Assembly (NCBI GenBank): GCA_913019975.1
Contig: CAJWBH010000024.1
Coordinates: 1-38,109, forward strand
Reading direction: 5' to 3'
Length of the DNA stretch: 38,109 nucleotides
Source: Thalassolituus maritimus
GTDB taxonomy: Bacteria; Pseudomonadota; Gammaproteobacteria; Pseudomonadales; Oceanobacteraceae
Part shown: positions 1 through 6,419 of the stretch, in pieces
How the letters are laid out: every line of letters begins with the position of its first letter
Numbering within the stretch: the first letter of the stretch is position 1
The notes under the pieces: model-generated
What the model saw: only the letters and a program-made list of their open reading frames with translations
Told to the model about the DNA's origin: nothing
The model's database searches: none
Translations under genes and position numbers: made by a program

Positions 1-116
1 TCTCAATCTGAAACGTCGAAATGGCTTGCAACAACGGGACGGGTCCATATAAGGGAATCATATTCCCGACAGCGTTAGCGGTAGCCAAACCGCTTATCTT
101 CATAATCACCTGTGCC

Positions 117-146
117 GTAGGAGCGCAACGCGAAGCTTGCGCGATA
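117..146 (+). repeat. REP-like hairpin, copy 1
   Basis: A GTAG tetranucleotide (117-120) stands just before an inverted repeat with arms GCGCAA (123-128) and TTGCGC (137-142), followed by GATA. A GTAG/GTGG foot next to a short palindrome is the published hallmark of REP elements mobilised by RAYT transposases. A second, head-to-tail copy lies 75 bp downstream and RAYT relics occur in the same window. The REP assignment is by pattern only; genome-wide copy number was not checked. Confidence 0.6.
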
Positions 147-191
147 GATTTCTCCACTAAACCAATTCTTTCTTTGAAACTGCGCCTCACT

Positions 192-225
192 GTGGGAGCG
201 AATCAGCCGGAGGCTATTCGCGATA
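192..225 (+). repeat. REP-like hairpin, copy 2
   Basis: A GTGG tetranucleotide (192-195) precedes an imperfect hairpin: outer arms GCGAAT (198-203) and ATTCGC (216-221), one unpaired C, inner arms AGCC (205-208) and GGCT (212-215), loop GGA, then GATA. It has the same foot, orientation and GATA tail as the copy at 117-146 but a different stem sequence, as expected for compensated REP stems. An open reading frame running through both copies is best explained as chance. Confidence 0.62.
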
Positions 226-649
226 ATGTTTCAACTATTCGCGGTATCAACACTACAACTCCCCCCCCGAATTTTTGATACTTAGTATTACATGAAGAAT
301 AACTGGATATATAAGCAGTATATTTGGCTGGGCGCAGGAAATCGTGCGCGTTTGCATGATCAGAAGAAAACGAGCGTGCTCACTATGAAACCTATCAATA
401 AGAAATAGCCTTTATAAATCAGATAGTTGAAAACACTAGTGGAGTGATAATGTGCCAAATGTAAAGATGACATCGGGGTGCAAACGAGCACGCACGCTTT
501 CACACTGACAAAAGGCGTCGTCTGAGGCACTTTTCATAGTGGTGGCGGGGAGTTATGCTCGAAACATCAAAAGGACGACATGTGTGCAAATAAGCACGCT
601 CACGAAGAAACTGTTATGTGGCCGACTGACCCAAAGAGAGCCGTAAAGG
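226..649. other. non-coding accessory stretch with iterated GTGC-N6-GCAC motifs
   Basis: No convincing gene is seen here. Two near-identical 16-mers, GTGCAAACGAGCACGC (478-493) and GTGCAAATAAGCACGC (584-599), lie 106 bp apart. Each contains the dyad GTGC-N6-GCAC. A related inverted copy reads TGCAAACGCGCACG on the minus strand (343-356), and a more diverged direct relative AAACGAGCGTGCTCAC lies at 368-383. The stretch may be an operator-rich leader for the gene at 650 or a relic of a mobile element. Nothing links it to a named family. Confidence 0.5.
524..606 (+). repeat. upstream module, copy 1 (partner at 4074-4161)
   Basis: This stretch shares ordered blocks with 4074-4161: GAGGCACTTTT, ATAGT, CGGGG, GTTATG, ATCAAAAG, GTGTGCA and CTCACGAA, with small gaps between them. 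It ends 43 bp before the GIY-YIG gene, while the other copy ends 58 bp before an unrelated lipoprotein gene. A common recombination flank or a shared promoter region would explain the placement. No -10/-35 pair is strong enough to call. Confidence 0.5.
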
Positions 650-1063
650 ATGCACCAACTTATTCAGTTTATTAAATGCTGGAAGTGTGGAGAGATTAAC
701 CGTTTGATCAGCCCTACAGATCAATCTCTTAACTTTCATTGTGAAAACTGTGATGCAGGAATACTTAAACAGGAAGTTATTAAGGGGTACATCTACATCC
801 TTTCTAACCCTTTGATGGAAGGGTTGTTAAAAATCGGATACACAGAACGTACTCCTGAAGAGCGGGTTGCTGAGTTGCAGGGTACCGGTGTTCCATCTGA
901 CTTTGTTCTTGAATGTGCTTACCTTTCGAAAGACCCACAGGGGGATGAGAAAGCTATTCATGAAAGACTAGAGGAATATCGAGTTAACAAAAAGCGTGAA
1001 TTCTTCAGGCTAGAGCTAGATCAAGCATGTTTGGTGATAGATGAATACTGCCATCTACGATGA
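650..1063 (+). CDS. zinc-ribbon GIY-YIG (T5orf172/MUG113-type) domain protein
   Basis: The 137-residue product has two parts. Residues 10-34 form a four-cysteine zinc ribbon (CWKC at 10-13, CENC at 31-34). Residues 46-130 match the T5orf172/MUG113 branch of the GIY-YIG nuclease superfamily: GYIYIL at 46-51 and LLKIGYT at 59-65 are the GIY and YIG strands, followed by PEERVAEL and, near the end, HERLEEYRV...REFF. Members of this branch occur in phages and mobile elements, and catalysis is often unproven. The start is supported by AAAGGATG, although the Shine-Dalgarno is close. The stop codon lies four bases from an integron attC site, so this reads as a gene-cassette cargo. The natural substrate is unknown; a role in phage or plasmid conflict is inference from context only. 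Confidence 0.75.
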   Translation: MHQLIQFIKCWKCGEINRLISPTDQSLNFHCENCDAGILKQEVIKGYIYILSNPLMEGLLKIGYTERTPEERVAELQGTGVPSDFVLECAYLSKDPQGDEKAIHERLEEYRVNKKREFFRLELDQACLVIDEYCHLR

Positions 1064-1066
1064 TTC

Positions 1067-1147
1067 ACATAACAAGCGGCCGTTGAGGCCACTGAGAAGC
1101 GTGGCGGGACGCGCAAAAAGCGCGCGCCCCAAGGCCGGGCGTTACAC
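1067..1147 (+). other. attC: integron attC recombination site
   Basis: The outer core is TAAC (1070-1073) paired with GTTA (1141-1144). Next come 3-nt unpaired spacers (AAG / GGC), then CGGCC (1077-1081) paired with GGCCG (1133-1137). The 5' side has one extra unpaired base, G1082, followed by TTGAGG (1083-1088) opposite CCCCAA (1127-1132, one mismatch). The centre holds a further small hairpin (CGCGC-AAAAA-GCGCG). Paired R and L boxes, fixed spacers and a lone extrahelical base are the defining architecture of attC sites folded for the integron integrase. It follows the GIY-YIG stop codon almost immediately, the normal cassette layout. Confidence 0.85.
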
Positions 1148-1191
1148 GCCAGTCACCACATAAAGTATCAACCGAAAAATGGATGTCATAG

Positions 1192-3456
1192 ATGAATAAG
1201 CTTTCACAAAAAGAAAGGGTCGTATCACTAGGGATAGATTTTCTTCTGCTTCTTATTATTTGTGCCATAGCATTTGGCAGCTTATACCCACCAGTAGGTG
1301 ATAGTGGGTTCTGGTTTTACACCGCATTGCTCAGCGTTCTTGTCGGGTCAAAAATTGTAACCCCATTTTATGTAAAGCCTGTTGATGCTATTTCATATGC
1401 AGTCCCAGCATTTGTGTCACTTATGCTGGTGAACAGTTGGACTACATGGTCGATTGAGACCAAGATTGCATTTTTCTTGGTGTCATCATTATCTGGATTG
1501 ATTTTGATCTTTTCGTTGTTAGCTATCATTCTGAATAACTGGGGTAGTGAAAGGATACAAGAGGTCTCAAATAATATTCGGATATTTCTTGAGCTATTCG
1601 CAAAACCTCAAGTTATCTACACTCCAATTATTATATTTGCGATGTACTCCTATCACATTGGGAAACCAAATGAATTAATACTAATATCTATAGCCATATT
1701 GCTTACAGTAGCTATGTCGGCTGGCGATGTTTTAGTTAAGACATTCAACAGGATTAGAAAAACAACTAAGATTGGCCGGCAGGTATCTAGCGTCGCAGAA
1801 ATTGCGGCTTACCAGCAGCCAAATATCATTCTACTTCGCCAAGCTAAAGATAACGATTTGCCGCTTAAGAAAATCGTCTACGTAAAAGATAAGCATTCCA
1901 ACTCTAAGTTGGCTCTTACACTTGATTTAGTCGGTCGAGATAATGGTGTTCTGACTCGCTCTGTTGAAATTGCAAACCTTAAATTTGGGCAATATCAAGA
2001 GCTTGAGTCTGTTGTTTCAAGTGACTCTGTTGCAGTCATTGAAGATGAATATCTTCTAGAAATCTGTACAGCAGAAGGAATTGATTTGGCATTAGGGGAT
2101 AGAGTCGTTGGTATTGTAGCACCCGACTCTTCAATCGAGAGGTTGTTCTTTGAGGTCGTCGATAATTCAAGTATTGAAGAAGGACGTCTAGTCACCGTAA
2201 ACATACAGGGCCAAAAGGTTCTTTATCAAATCGTTGGCGGTTTGACGAGAGAAGAAACCGTATATCAAAAAAATACTTATGGTTATTTGCGGGCTCAAGC
2301 TCAGCAAGTCGGCGTTTGGAACGAACAACAGAGAAAGTTCACTCAGTTTAGTTGGCTGCCTAACATCAATGAACCGGTATATCTTGAGGCGCAAGAAAAC
2401 TACGCTATTGAGCCAGATACTATAGGCCACTTTCCTGATAGCAATTACCAAGTAAAAATTGGAAATATAAATCATTTAGTAACTCATAATACGGCGATTC
2501 TTGGGATTCTTGGCGTAGGAAAGTCCATGCTCGCAATAGAGTTGCTAGAGAGAATGATGGCTGAAGGAATAAAAGTTGTATGTTTAGATCTAACGGATCA
2601 ATATGCATCAGAACTATCGGACTATTACAACGCTTCGTATGAAGAAGCATGTATTCAGAGGCTAAGGGAGGCCACAGATCAAGATCGAGGTGTATGGCAG
2701 GAAAATCCGGAGCAAGGCGGTAGTTTACCTAATTTGAAGAATGCATTTTTCGAAGATTTAAATAGGTTTATTGACAATAAAGATGGGCATCTTCTAAAAA
2801 TTTATAACCCAGCAGAGTTTGTTGCTACACGGCAAGATAGGGCGCCGGGTAGCTTTCAAGCTGGCGGGCAGTGGCAGCGCGGAGCCCCACTATTTAGTGT
2901 TACACCTGTAGAAATTACGAAAATTGTATCTGAAACGGTTCTTGATATTCTTTCTGCAGAAATGTCAGACAATGCTAGGGTTTGTTTAGTTTATGAAGAA
3001 GCTCACTCGCTTGTTCCAGAATGGAACTCTGTTGTTGCAGAAGGTGATAAACACGCAACTAGCGGCACAGCTAGAGCAATTCTCCAAGGACGAAAGTTTG
3101 GGCTAGGATGCTTGCTGATTACACAGAGGACAGCAAATGTTACGAAAACTATCCTCAATCAATGCAATACTATATTCGCTATGCGTACATTTGATGATAC
3201 TGGTAAGGAATTTCTAGGTAATTATATTGGAAAAGATTATGCACAATCTTTGTCTTCAGTAAAAGAGCGTCATGCAGTCTTCTTTGGTAGAGGATCTAGT
3301 TGTGAAAACCCAGTTTTGATGAAAGTAAACAATAGAGACGATTTTTTGAGATCATATAGGGGAGTACATCAACCTCCAGTATTTCCTCCAGTCGACGCAA
3401 TTCCTGTTCAAGAACAGCAACTAGAACCTGAGTTCGATGATGATGTCCCGTTCTGA
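1192..3456 (+). CDS. membrane-anchored HerA/FtsK-type (DUF87) ATPase
   Basis: The 754-residue product begins with about six hydrophobic segments (near residues 12-31, 39-58, 66-82, 90-114, 141-155, 161-180). A beta-rich middle region follows, then a HerA-class ATPase. Walker A is GILGVGKS at 438-445, Walker B is VCLVYEEAH with acidic E602/E603, and the TQRTANVTKTILNQCNT stretch matches the HerA arginine-finger/sensor region. HerA proteins are hexameric DNA-pumping ATPases that usually work with a nuclease (NurA, SIR2, DUF4297), several in anti-phage systems. A multi-pass membrane N-terminus is not typical of those. The gene sits just past an attC site and a second attC-like half follows it, so it is probably a large cassette. 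The start has only a weak Shine-Dalgarno. Function is unknown; defence is a hypothesis. Confidence 0.8.
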   Translation: MNKLSQKERVVSLGIDFLLLLIICAIAFGSLYPPVGDSGFWFYTALLSVLVGSKIVTPFYVKPVDAISYAVPAFVSLMLVNSWTTWSIETKIAFFLVSSLSGLILIFSLLAIILNNWGSERIQEVSNNIRIFLELFAKPQVIYTPIIIFAMYSYHIGKPNELILISIAILLTVAMSAGDVLVKTFNRIRKTTKIGRQVSSVAEIAAYQQPNIILLRQAKDNDLPLKKIVYVKDKHSNSKLALTLDLVGRDNGVLTRSVEIANLKFGQYQELESVVSSDSVAVIEDEYLLEICTAEGIDLALGDRVVGIVAPDSSIERLFFEVVDNSSIEEGRLVTVNIQGQKVLYQIVGGLTREETVYQKNTYGYLRAQAQQVGVWNEQQRKFTQFSWLPNINEPVYLEAQENYAIEPDTIGHFPDSNYQVKIGNINHLVTHNTAILGILGVGKSMLAIELLERMMAEGIKVVCLDLTDQYASELSDYYNASYEEACIQRLREATDQDRGVWQENPEQGGSLPNLKNAFFEDLNRFIDNKDGHLLKIYNPAEFVATRQDRAPGSFQAGGQWQRGAPLFSVTPVEITKIVSETVLDILSAEMSDNARVCLVYEEAHSLVPEWNSVVAEGDKHATSGTARAILQGRKFGLGCLLITQRTANVTKTILNQCNTIFAMRTFDDTGKEFLGNYIGKDYAQSLSSVKERHAVFFGRGSSCENPVLMKVNNRDDFLRSYRGVHQPPVFPPVDAIPVQEQQLEPEFDDDVPF

Positions 3457-3462
3457 AGAAAC

Positions 3463-3495
3463 ATGTAACAAGCGACTGCGGTTCAACCGTAGCTA
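3463..3495 (+). other. possible 5' half of a degraded attC site
   Basis: Seven bases after the ATPase stop codon comes TAACAAGCG (3466-3474), identical to the first nine bases of the attC at 1070-1078. A small hairpin CTGCGGT-TCA-ACCGTAG follows. No matching 3' half was found. GTTAGAC at 3550-3556 fits the R' consensus, but the arms inside it do not pair with the 5' side. It was probably truncated by later rearrangement. Confidence 0.4.
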
Positions 3496-3625
3496 GATAA
3501 TTATTCATAAGACCACTTCTGACCATCCCGGATCATCGCATTCAGGATGGTTAGACTTAATCGAAGATCTAATCGAGACAGTCATAGTACAAGAGAAAAT
3601 TTGAATCTTTTACCTATGGATCTGC

Positions 3626-4024
3626 CGGGTTGAGGTAGGTCGTTGAAAAATACTTTATAGGCTTTAATTCAGCCGTTTCTCAGTAGAAAGTCGATATTCG
3701 AGGCAAGCGAATGCCTCAGAGTGTTGTGATGTTGTTCGTGGAGTAGGTAGTTACTTCAAAACAGGCGTAACTTGCAGGCGGCGATGCCTGCCGCTCGCCT
3801 TCGTTCACGTTGGCCGTCTCGGAACTTGGTAGTTTTTGATTTCATTTCATGGGCGGCGCCGACGATGCCTTTGAATTCGGATTCAACGTTTGGGGTGATG
3901 TTGAGCCTGTGTTCTGCGTCTATGCCGAGTCGATCCATGGCGGTGGGTTTAGCTACAGAGATTGCCACTCGTTTGTTAACTCCAAACTGACGGCCGATCT
4001 ACAACGTGTATGGAATACTTGGCA
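3626..4024. repeat. diverged direct repeat, copy A (partner 5100-5502)
   Basis: This stretch aligns along its length with 5100-5502 in the same orientation, by eye at roughly three bases in four. The match covers non-coding DNA (3626-3755), a RAYT C-terminal segment (3756-3998) and the start of a hairpin (about 4002-4024). The segment GCAGGCGGCGATGCCTGC, itself a palindrome, is identical in both copies. The copies end at about the same points, suggesting one duplicated or twice-inserted unit. Confidence 0.7.
3756..3998 (-). pseudogene. RAYT transposase C-terminal remnant (copy A)
   Basis: The minus-strand reading gives GRQFGVNKR, then MDRLGIDAEH, then FKGIVGAAHE, and ends at TGA. This is the tail seen at 5233-5478 and in the C-terminus of long RAYT-family transposases. 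The tryptophan codon expected before TGRQ is TAG here (3999-4001), and no N-terminal part precedes it; DNA upstream on this strand is unrelated or hairpin sequence. It is a dead fragment left by an insertion or duplication. Confidence 0.7.
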
Positions 4025-4073
4025 CTGATAGTATTCTCCCTTAATTCATAATTATCGAGATGTCATAGTAAGA

Positions 4074-4161
4074 GAGGCACTTTTAATAGTTTTTATACGG
4101 GGTTATGATAGCGCCGTCGAAGGGAAGCGGACTATCAAAAGCAGAGTGTGCATCTCACGAA
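4074..4161 (+). repeat. upstream module, copy 2 (partner at 524-606)
   Basis: This carries the same ordered blocks as 524-606 (GAGGCACTTTT, ATAGT, CGGGG, GTTATG, ATCAAAAG, GTGTGCA, CTCACGAA). Differences include a 10-bp deletion between the last two blocks and a longer segment before ATCAAAAG. It ends 58 bp upstream of the lipoprotein start. The orientation relative to the downstream gene is the same as in copy 1. Confidence 0.5.
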
Positions 4162-4219
4162 TAAATAATTATTCTCGATATGTTAACCACCAACATTGAA
4201 TGAAAGGAATATAAGATTC

Positions 4220-4552
4220 ATGAAAATAAAGAAAATAGCAATAGGAATTGCAATTGTTTTACTTACTGGGTGCTCTTCTGAACCCAACATTGAAGTATCA
4301 ATTCAAACTAACCAGCACTGGGGATCCCTAGTTTTCGTCATTCAGTCTATTGCTGATGATGTGGTCGTATCGAATGTAGTGGTAAATCGCGGAAGTTGCG
4401 CTCTCCCACGAGGAACAACTAAGGATATAGAGAGGGAAATAGAGCTTAGTTTTGGTGAGAGCTACCGTGGTTATAGCCCTTCTTGCACAGTTAGTGATGT
4501 AAAAGAAATAGAAGTCACTACGAATGCGGGAGACTTCATTTTCTCATTTTAA
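4220..4552 (+). CDS. small predicted lipoprotein, function unknown
   Basis: The predicted product is 110 residues with a textbook lipoprotein signal: basic MKIKK, a hydrophobic stretch, and the lipobox LLTGC followed by SS. This predicts diacylglyceryl anchoring of the cysteine, with serine at +2 favouring the outer membrane. The mature part is about 90 residues, beta-rich in appearance, with two further cysteines (in RGSC and SPSC) that could form a disulfide. ATG 4220 is preferred over the in-frame ATG at 4196 because it starts the signal peptide directly and AAAGGA lies 11 bases upstream. The gene is AT-rich like the ATPase gene and lies between RAYT relics. No family was recognised with certainty. 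Confidence 0.65.
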   Translation: MKIKKIAIGIAIVLLTGCSSEPNIEVSIQTNQHWGSLVFVIQSIADDVVVSNVVVNRGSCALPRGTTKDIEREIELSFGESYRGYSPSCTVSDVKEIEVTTNAGDFIFSF

Positions 4553-4808
4553 GATAAGGTATTTATCGAGACTCACATAGACACTCCCGCGGTGTCAAGG
4601 TACAACTCGGCCCTGGCACCTACATCCCCCTGATTAACTTGCTTGTCCCATCGTTGCCGTTTGATGGTCGATGGTAGTGCTGACATATATCCGACTTCTG
4701 ATCGGAGTAGCGAGCAACTAAAAGGACACCCACCGTGGTATTTTCTTCCGATTGATCAAAGTTTAGGCTCTGATACGTTTTGGTGGTTTTTGTTGAAGGA
4801 TCAACACT
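4553..4808. other. non-coding stretch upstream of RAYT head relic
   Basis: No supported gene lies here. The last part (AAAGGACACCCACCGTGG, 4721-4738, to the ATG at 4809) probably represents the leader of the transposase relic that follows. No attC-like TAACAA site follows the lipoprotein gene. Confidence 0.5.
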
Positions 4809-4953
4809 ATGCCAAAGCCGAGAAAAGCAGCAGATATCGTTGGATGCTACTCCCTACTACCACTGTGTCTCCCAGTGTGTCCGTCGGGCCTTTCTATGTG
4901 GAACGGATAGATCGACGGGCGAGTGCTACGAACACCGTCGTGGCTGGCTAGAA
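4809..4953 (+). pseudogene. RAYT transposase N-terminal remnant, frameshifted
   Basis: The start reads MPKPRK like the RAYT at 6311. An extra base near 4828 then shifts frame, after which [16 protein letters not shown] and [11 protein letters not shown] (about 4831 on) match RAYT residues 7-32, and EHRRGWLE matches residues 40-47. Homology stops there and tandem repeats begin. Only about 47 codons of a family of more than 300 remain, without the HUH or tyrosine motifs. It lies opposite in orientation to the two tail remnants. Confidence 0.75.
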
Positions 4954-5072
4954 CTACTTGGACAGTCATGGTTAGAGGGCGCGAACTACTTGGACCGAAC
5001 TACTTGGGTCGAACTACTTGGACAGTGGTAGAGACTTGGACGGTAGAGACTTGGACAGTCATGGTTAGAGAG
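4951..5072 (+). repeat. degenerate short tandem repeats at RAYT relic breakpoint
   Basis: GAACTACTTGGAC-type units recur at 4951, 4983, 4997 and 5011, then GAGACTTGGAC at 5031 and 5046. The block is bounded by two exact copies of a 22-bp string containing CTTGGACAGTCATGGTTA (about 4956-4977 and 5049-5070). The series begins exactly where transposase homology ends. Confidence 0.7.
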
Positions 5073-5099
5073 AAAGCCTGATTTCTTTGCCTTCAAAAT

Positions 5100-5502
5100 T
5101 GCCGACTGAGGCGAGTTAGTCGAAAACTTCGTTAGAGGCTTCGAATTAGGTATCTTCGAGTCGAAAGTCGGTATTCATAACGAGCGAATGCCTCAGACTA
5201 ATCTGATGGTATCTATGGGGCAGGTAGTTGCTTCAGGAAAGGCGTAACTTGCAGGCGGCGATGCCTGCCGCTCGCTTTCGTTCTCGCTGATCGTCCCAGA
5301 ATTGAGTGATTTTAGACTTCACTTCGTGGACTGCACCGACGATGCCTTTGAATTCTGATTCGAAGTTCTGGGTGATGTAGAGCCAGTGTTCTGCGTCTAT
5401 GCCGAGTCGATCCATGATGGTGGGTTCAGCCTCAGATATAGAGCCGCGCTTGTTGTTGCGGATCTGGCGGCCCGTCCACAAAGTGTATGGAACACTTTGC
5501 AC
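5100..5502. repeat. diverged direct repeat, copy B (partner 3626-4024)
   Basis: This is the second copy of the unit described at 3626-4024. It covers a non-coding left part, the RAYT tail and the first hairpin of the 72-bp block. This copy is still linked to a nearly full RAYT body, so it is probably the source or the better preserved sibling. Confidence 0.7.
5233..5478 (-). pseudogene. RAYT transposase C-terminal segment, separated from its body
   Basis: The minus-strand reading gives WTGRQIRNNKRGSI, then MDRLGIDAEHWL, then FESEFKGIVGAVHE. In long RAYT-family proteins this region directly follows a YLxLVD motif. Here that motif (YLDLVE) ends the body at 5551, with 72 bp of hairpin DNA in between that introduces a stop and a frame change. 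The segment is open but has no start of its own; a GTG inside the hairpin block could initiate it, which is unlikely to be meaningful. Confidence 0.7.
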
Positions 5503-5550
5503 AGCCGTCAGGCTGCCCGAAGGGTGAGTCTCATGGATGAGACGAATGAT
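5479..5550. repeat. 72-bp hairpin block inserted in the RAYT gene
   Basis: Four inverted repeats stand one after another: CAAAGTGT/ACACTTTG (5479-5486, 5492-5499), CAGCC/GGCTG (5502-5506, 5511-5515), CCC/GGG (5516-5518, 5522-5524) and GTCTCAT/ATGAGAC (5528-5534, 5537-5543). Removing the block (all but one T) restores LVD-WTGR across the junction, so it behaves as an insertion. A degenerate form of the first hairpin follows the tail remnant at about 4002-4024. Confidence 0.7.
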
Positions 5551-6311
5551 TCGACGAGGTCGAGGTAATCAGTTAGCCGCATCTGAATGCCTTCGGGCAT
5601 GTCCTGGCGGGGATTTCCTGCAAAGGGCATGAGGCCATAGGCTTGTTGTTTGGGATGGTTTGGCGTGCGTGCTTCTTTAGCTTTCTCGACGCGTTTCTTA
5701 ACCGATGTGTATCCAGATGCTTCAGGTGTTTTGGCCATCGCGGCACGCACTGGATTCAAGTCGACATAGGCCATACATGCAGCAAGAGCCTTTTCATCCA
5801 ATAGTGCTTGGGACTTAAACCTTCCTTCCCAGAAGTGGCCGCTGCATTGATCCTCTTCGTTGGCGAGTCTTGCTACGGTCTCGTTCAAGCGTCGCATAAA
5901 CCAGCTGATGCTCATCAGGCGATCTCGCCATTCTTCAATGCGTTCGTCCAGTATGGCTTGCTGCGATTCTGATAGTTCTTCTCCACGTTCATACTTTTGT
6001 GAGAGTAGAGTACCTGCATACAGTTGGTGCCAACGCTGTACGACTTCGAGGTTTGTTAGCGAGCGTGCTCGTGCCTGGTTGATGTGTAGGATTACGTGGA
6101 AGTGATTCGACATGACGGCGTATGCGGCAATGTCTATGCAGTAGATTTGTGCCTGATCGAGAATGAGCTTTTCGATCCAGCCTCGTCGATGTTCAAAGCT
6201 ACGGCCTTGGTTGTCACTGCCACAGAGAAATGCTCTTCTTACACATCGTGAAACGCAGTGGTAGTAGGGTGTTGCTTCGAGTGATACCAGTTGCTTCCTT
6301 GGCTTTGGCAT
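5508..6311 (-). CDS. REP-associated tyrosine (Y1/HUH) transposase, C-terminally disrupted
   Basis: This 267-residue reading frame belongs to the RAYT family of single-strand transposases related to IS200/IS605, thought to spread REP palindromes. Residues 1-200 carry the family pattern: [17 protein letters not shown], the HUH-type metal site NHFH (H70-F71-H72), GHFWEGRFKSQALLDE, and ACMAYVDLNPVRA with the likely nucleophile Tyr182. A strong AGGAGG five bases before ATG 6311 sets the start. True homology ends at YLDLVE (5551). The last residues are translated from inserted hairpin DNA and the normal tail lies separately at 5233-5478. The catalytic core is intact, so activity is possible, but it may be a pseudogene in progress. 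Confidence 0.8.
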   Translation of the reverse strand: MPKPRKQLVSLEATPYYHCVSRCVRRAFLCGSDNQGRSFEHRRGWIEKLILDQAQIYCIDIAAYAVMSNHFHVILHINQARARSLTNLEVVQRWHQLYAGTLLSQKYERGEELSESQQAILDERIEEWRDRLMSISWFMRRLNETVARLANEEDQCSGHFWEGRFKSQALLDEKALAACMAYVDLNPVRAAMAKTPEASGYTSVKKRVEKAKEARTPNHPKQQAYGLMPFAGNPRQDMPEGIQMRLTDYLDLVESFVSSMRLTLRAA

Positions 6312-6419
6312 GCATCCTCCTGATGTTGGCTAACTTGATTAACCTACACGAGTTGATCCAATAGAAAAATCAGGAATTATTCTTAGTATTACTGTCCCTT
6401 GGTGGTCTGTGTTGCCCAT

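Noticed and set aside
21-278. 85-codon open frame at the left edge
   Set aside because: It runs through both REP-like hairpins and its residues are largely their translation; no Shine-Dalgarno or family pattern.
3522-3551. ACCATCC/GGATGGT hairpin as a terminator of the ATPase gene
   Set aside because: The 16-base loop and lack of a T tract make it weak; kept only as part of the uncertain attC region.
3772-3990. Plus-strand open frame over the RAYT tail
   Set aside because: Antisense to the transposase fragment, which has clear homology on the other strand.
4643-5031. Two overlapping plus-strand frames taken as new genes
   Set aside because: The second is the frameshifted RAYT head running into tandem repeats; the first is another frame of the same DNA.
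4951-5072. CRISPR-like array
   Set aside because: Units are contiguous or nearly so, with no unique spacers of regular length and no cas genes.
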